A stretch of 64,000 nucleotides of DNA, taken from assembly GCA_949316495.1 (NCBI GenBank), contig OX439001.1:52118556-52182555 (forward strand). The letters run 5' to 3'. This DNA is from Amphiduros pacificus. Its lineage: Eukaryota > Annelida > Polychaeta > Phyllodocida > Hesionidae. Shown piece after piece: positions 62,055 through 64,000 of this stretch. Every line of letters starts with the position of its first letter. Position 1 is the stretch's first letter. The notes below the pieces were generated by a model, which saw nothing but the letters and a program-made list of their open reading frames with translations, was not told the origin of the DNA and searched no databases. Both the position numbers and the translations under genes were made by a program.

Positions 62055-64000
62055 TTACTGCTGACACCTCCTCACAAAAATATAGTTGATTGTGATGATG
62101 GTTTGTTGTGATAGTGGTTGGTTGTGATGATGGTTTGTTGTGATTATGGTTGGTTGTGATGATGGTTTGTTGTGATAGTGGTTGGTTGTGATGATGGTTT
62201 GTTGTGATAGTGGTTGGTTGTGATAGTGGTTTGTTGTGATGGTGGTTGGTTGTGATGGTGGTTGGTTGTGATGGTGGTTTGTTGTGATGATGGTTGGTTG
62301 TGATGATGGTTTGTTGTGATAGTGGTTGGTTGTGATGATGGTTGGTTGTGATGATGGTTGGTTGTGATGGTGGTTGGTTGTGATGATGGTTAGTTGTGAT
62401 GATGGTTGGTTGTGATGGTTGGTTGTGATGGTTGGTTGTGATGGTGGTTGGTTGTGATGATGGTTGGTTGTGATGGTGGTTGGTTGTGATGGTGGTTGGT
62501 TGTGATGATGGTTGGTTGTGATGATGGTTGGTTGTGATGATAGTTGGTTGTGATAAGCATTGTGGTTTGTTGTGATAGTGGTTGGTTGTGATGATGGTTG
62601 GTTGTGATAGTGGTTGGTTGTGATGATGGTTTGTTGTGATAGTGGTTGGTTGTGATGGTGGTTGGTTATGATGGTTGGTTGTGATGGTGGTTTGTTGTGA
62701 TAGTGGTTGGTTGTGATGATGGTTTGTTGTGATAGTGGTTGGTTGTGATGATGGTTGGTTGTGATGATGGTTGGTTGTGATGGTGGTTGGTTGTGATAAG
62801 CATTGTGGTTGGATGTGATGATGGTTGGTTGTGATGGTGGTTGGTTGTGATGGTTGGTTGTGATGGTGGTTGGTTGTGATGATGGTTGGTTGTGATAAGC
62901 ATTGTGGTTGGATGTGATGATGGTTGGTTGTGATGGTGGTTGGTTGCGATGATGGTTGGTTGTGATGATGGTTGGTTGTGATGGTGGTTGGTTGTGATGA
63001 TGGTTGGTTGTGATGATGGTTGGTTGTGATGGTTGGTTGTGATGGTGGTTGGTTGTGATGATGGTTGGTTGTGATGGTAGTTGGTTGTGATGGTGGTTGG
63101 TTGTGATGATGGTTGGTTGTGATGATGGTTGGTTGTGATGGTTGGTTGTGATGGTTAGTTGTGATGATGGTTGGTTGTGATGGTTGGTTGTGATGGTTGG
63201 TTGTGATGGTGGTTGGTTGTGATGGTGGTTGGTTGTGATGATGGTTGGTTGTGATGATGGTTGGTTGTGATGATAGTTGGTTGTGATAAGCATTGTGGTT
63301 TGTTGTGATAGTGGTTGGTTGTGATGATGGTTGGTTGTGATAGTGGTTGGTTGTGATGATGGTTTGTTGTGATAGTGGTTGGTTGTGATGGTGGTTGGTT
63401 ATGATGGTTGGTTGTGATGGTGGTTTGTTGTGATAGTGGTTGGTTGTGATGATGGTTTGTTGTGATAGTGGTTGGTTGTGATGATGGTTGGTTGTGATGA
63501 TGGTTGGTTGTGATGGTGGTTGGTTGTGATAAGCATTGTGGTTGGATGTGATGATGGTTGGTTGTGATGGTGGTTGGTTGTGATGGTTGGTTGTGATGGT
63601 GGTTGGTTGTGATGATGGTTGGTTGTGATAAGCATTGTGGTTGGATGTGATGATGGTTGGTTGTGATGGTGGTTGGTTGCGATGATGGTTGGTTGTGATG
63701 ATGGTTGGTTGTGATGGTGGTTGGTTGTGATGATGGTTGGTTGTGATGATGGTTGGTTGTGATGGTTGGTTGTGATGGTGGTTGGTTGTGATGATGGTTG
63801 GTTGTGATGGTAGTTGGTTGTGATGGTGGTTGGTTGTGATGATGGTTGGTTGTGATGATGGTTGGTTGTGATGATAGTTGGTTGTGATAAGCATTGTGGT
63901 TTGTTGTGATAGTGGTTGGTTGTGATGATGGTTGGTTGTGATAGTGGTTGGTTGTGATGATGGTTTGTTGTGATAGTGGTTGGTTGTGATGGTGGTTGGT
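62055..64000 (+). repeat. 12/15-bp minisatellite (GATGATGGTTGGTTGT) with 733-bp higher-order repeat
   Basis: Units of 12 and 15 bp (TGATGGTTGGTTG, TGATGGTGGTTGGTTG, TGATAGTGG..). A TGATAAGCATTGTGG marker recurs, and the block from about 62550 repeats from about 63283 with an offset of 733 bp, nearly unchanged. The array continues past the window. It lies in IgE upstream of its last two exons; its 630-codon minus-strand ORF is an artefact. Confidence 0.95.

Noticed and set aside
62002-63894. 630-codon minus-strand ORF (SQPTIITTNHH repeats)
   Set aside because: It is pure 12/15-bp minisatellite; the frame is open because the units are multiples of three. It has no protein-like context.

Overview
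The window is nuclear DNA of an animal, most likely a mollusc (inference). It is AT-rich and intron-rich, with GT-AG splice sites, vertebrate-like housekeeping proteins, tRNA-derived SINEs of a kind familiar from bivalves and gastropods, LINE relics and many minisatellites. No prokaryotic gene structure is present. ORFs are mostly single exons, so the genes below were built by hand from exon homology, reading phase and splice sites.

Left part (1-19504): two conserved housekeeping genes lie head to head. Bleomycin hydrolase (BLMH, minus strand) has its first seven coding exons here (7019 down to 1192), and its 3' end lies beyond the left edge. A ketosamine-3-kinase / fructosamine-3-kinase gene (FN3KRP-like, plus strand) is complete in eight coding exons (12017-19504, 308 residues). 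A strong splice donor at 7293 and an acceptor at 12010 suggest a 5' UTR intron, which would put both promoters within about 300 bp. A young, incomplete Ty3/gypsy-like LTR element (7577-10076) sits in that intron. The last FN3KRP intron holds a hairpin-forming repeat carrying CRE-like octamers.

Middle and right part (23393-64000, minus strand): this is the most interesting part. At least five paralogous immunoglobulin-superfamily genes lie head to tail, called here IgA, IgB, IgC, IgD and IgE (IgE runs off the right edge). IgA-IgC share one plan: a 52-nt signal-peptide exon, a V-type Ig domain split over two exons, a C2-like domain in one exon, a third Ig domain split over exons of about 188 and exactly 124 nt, and a last exon with a hydrophobic GPI-anchor-like tail. 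The modules are joined in phase 1. The third domain lacks the second canonical cysteine in all four copies seen. IgD seems to carry a second V domain in place of the third domain. The sequences have diverged strongly while the exon frame has not. The layout resembles invertebrate self/non-self or pathogen-recognition Ig clusters, but the function is inferred.

The array is saturated with tandem repeats: 15-, 33-, 16- and 29-bp arrays in IgA intron 1, 31 bp between IgA and IgB, 27 bp between IgB and IgC, 46 bp in an IgD intron, and a 12/15-bp array with a 733-bp higher-order repeat 5' of the last IgE exons. It also holds a dispersed non-autonomous repeat family, three SINE copies and two LINE relics. 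These could promote unequal exchange within the cluster.
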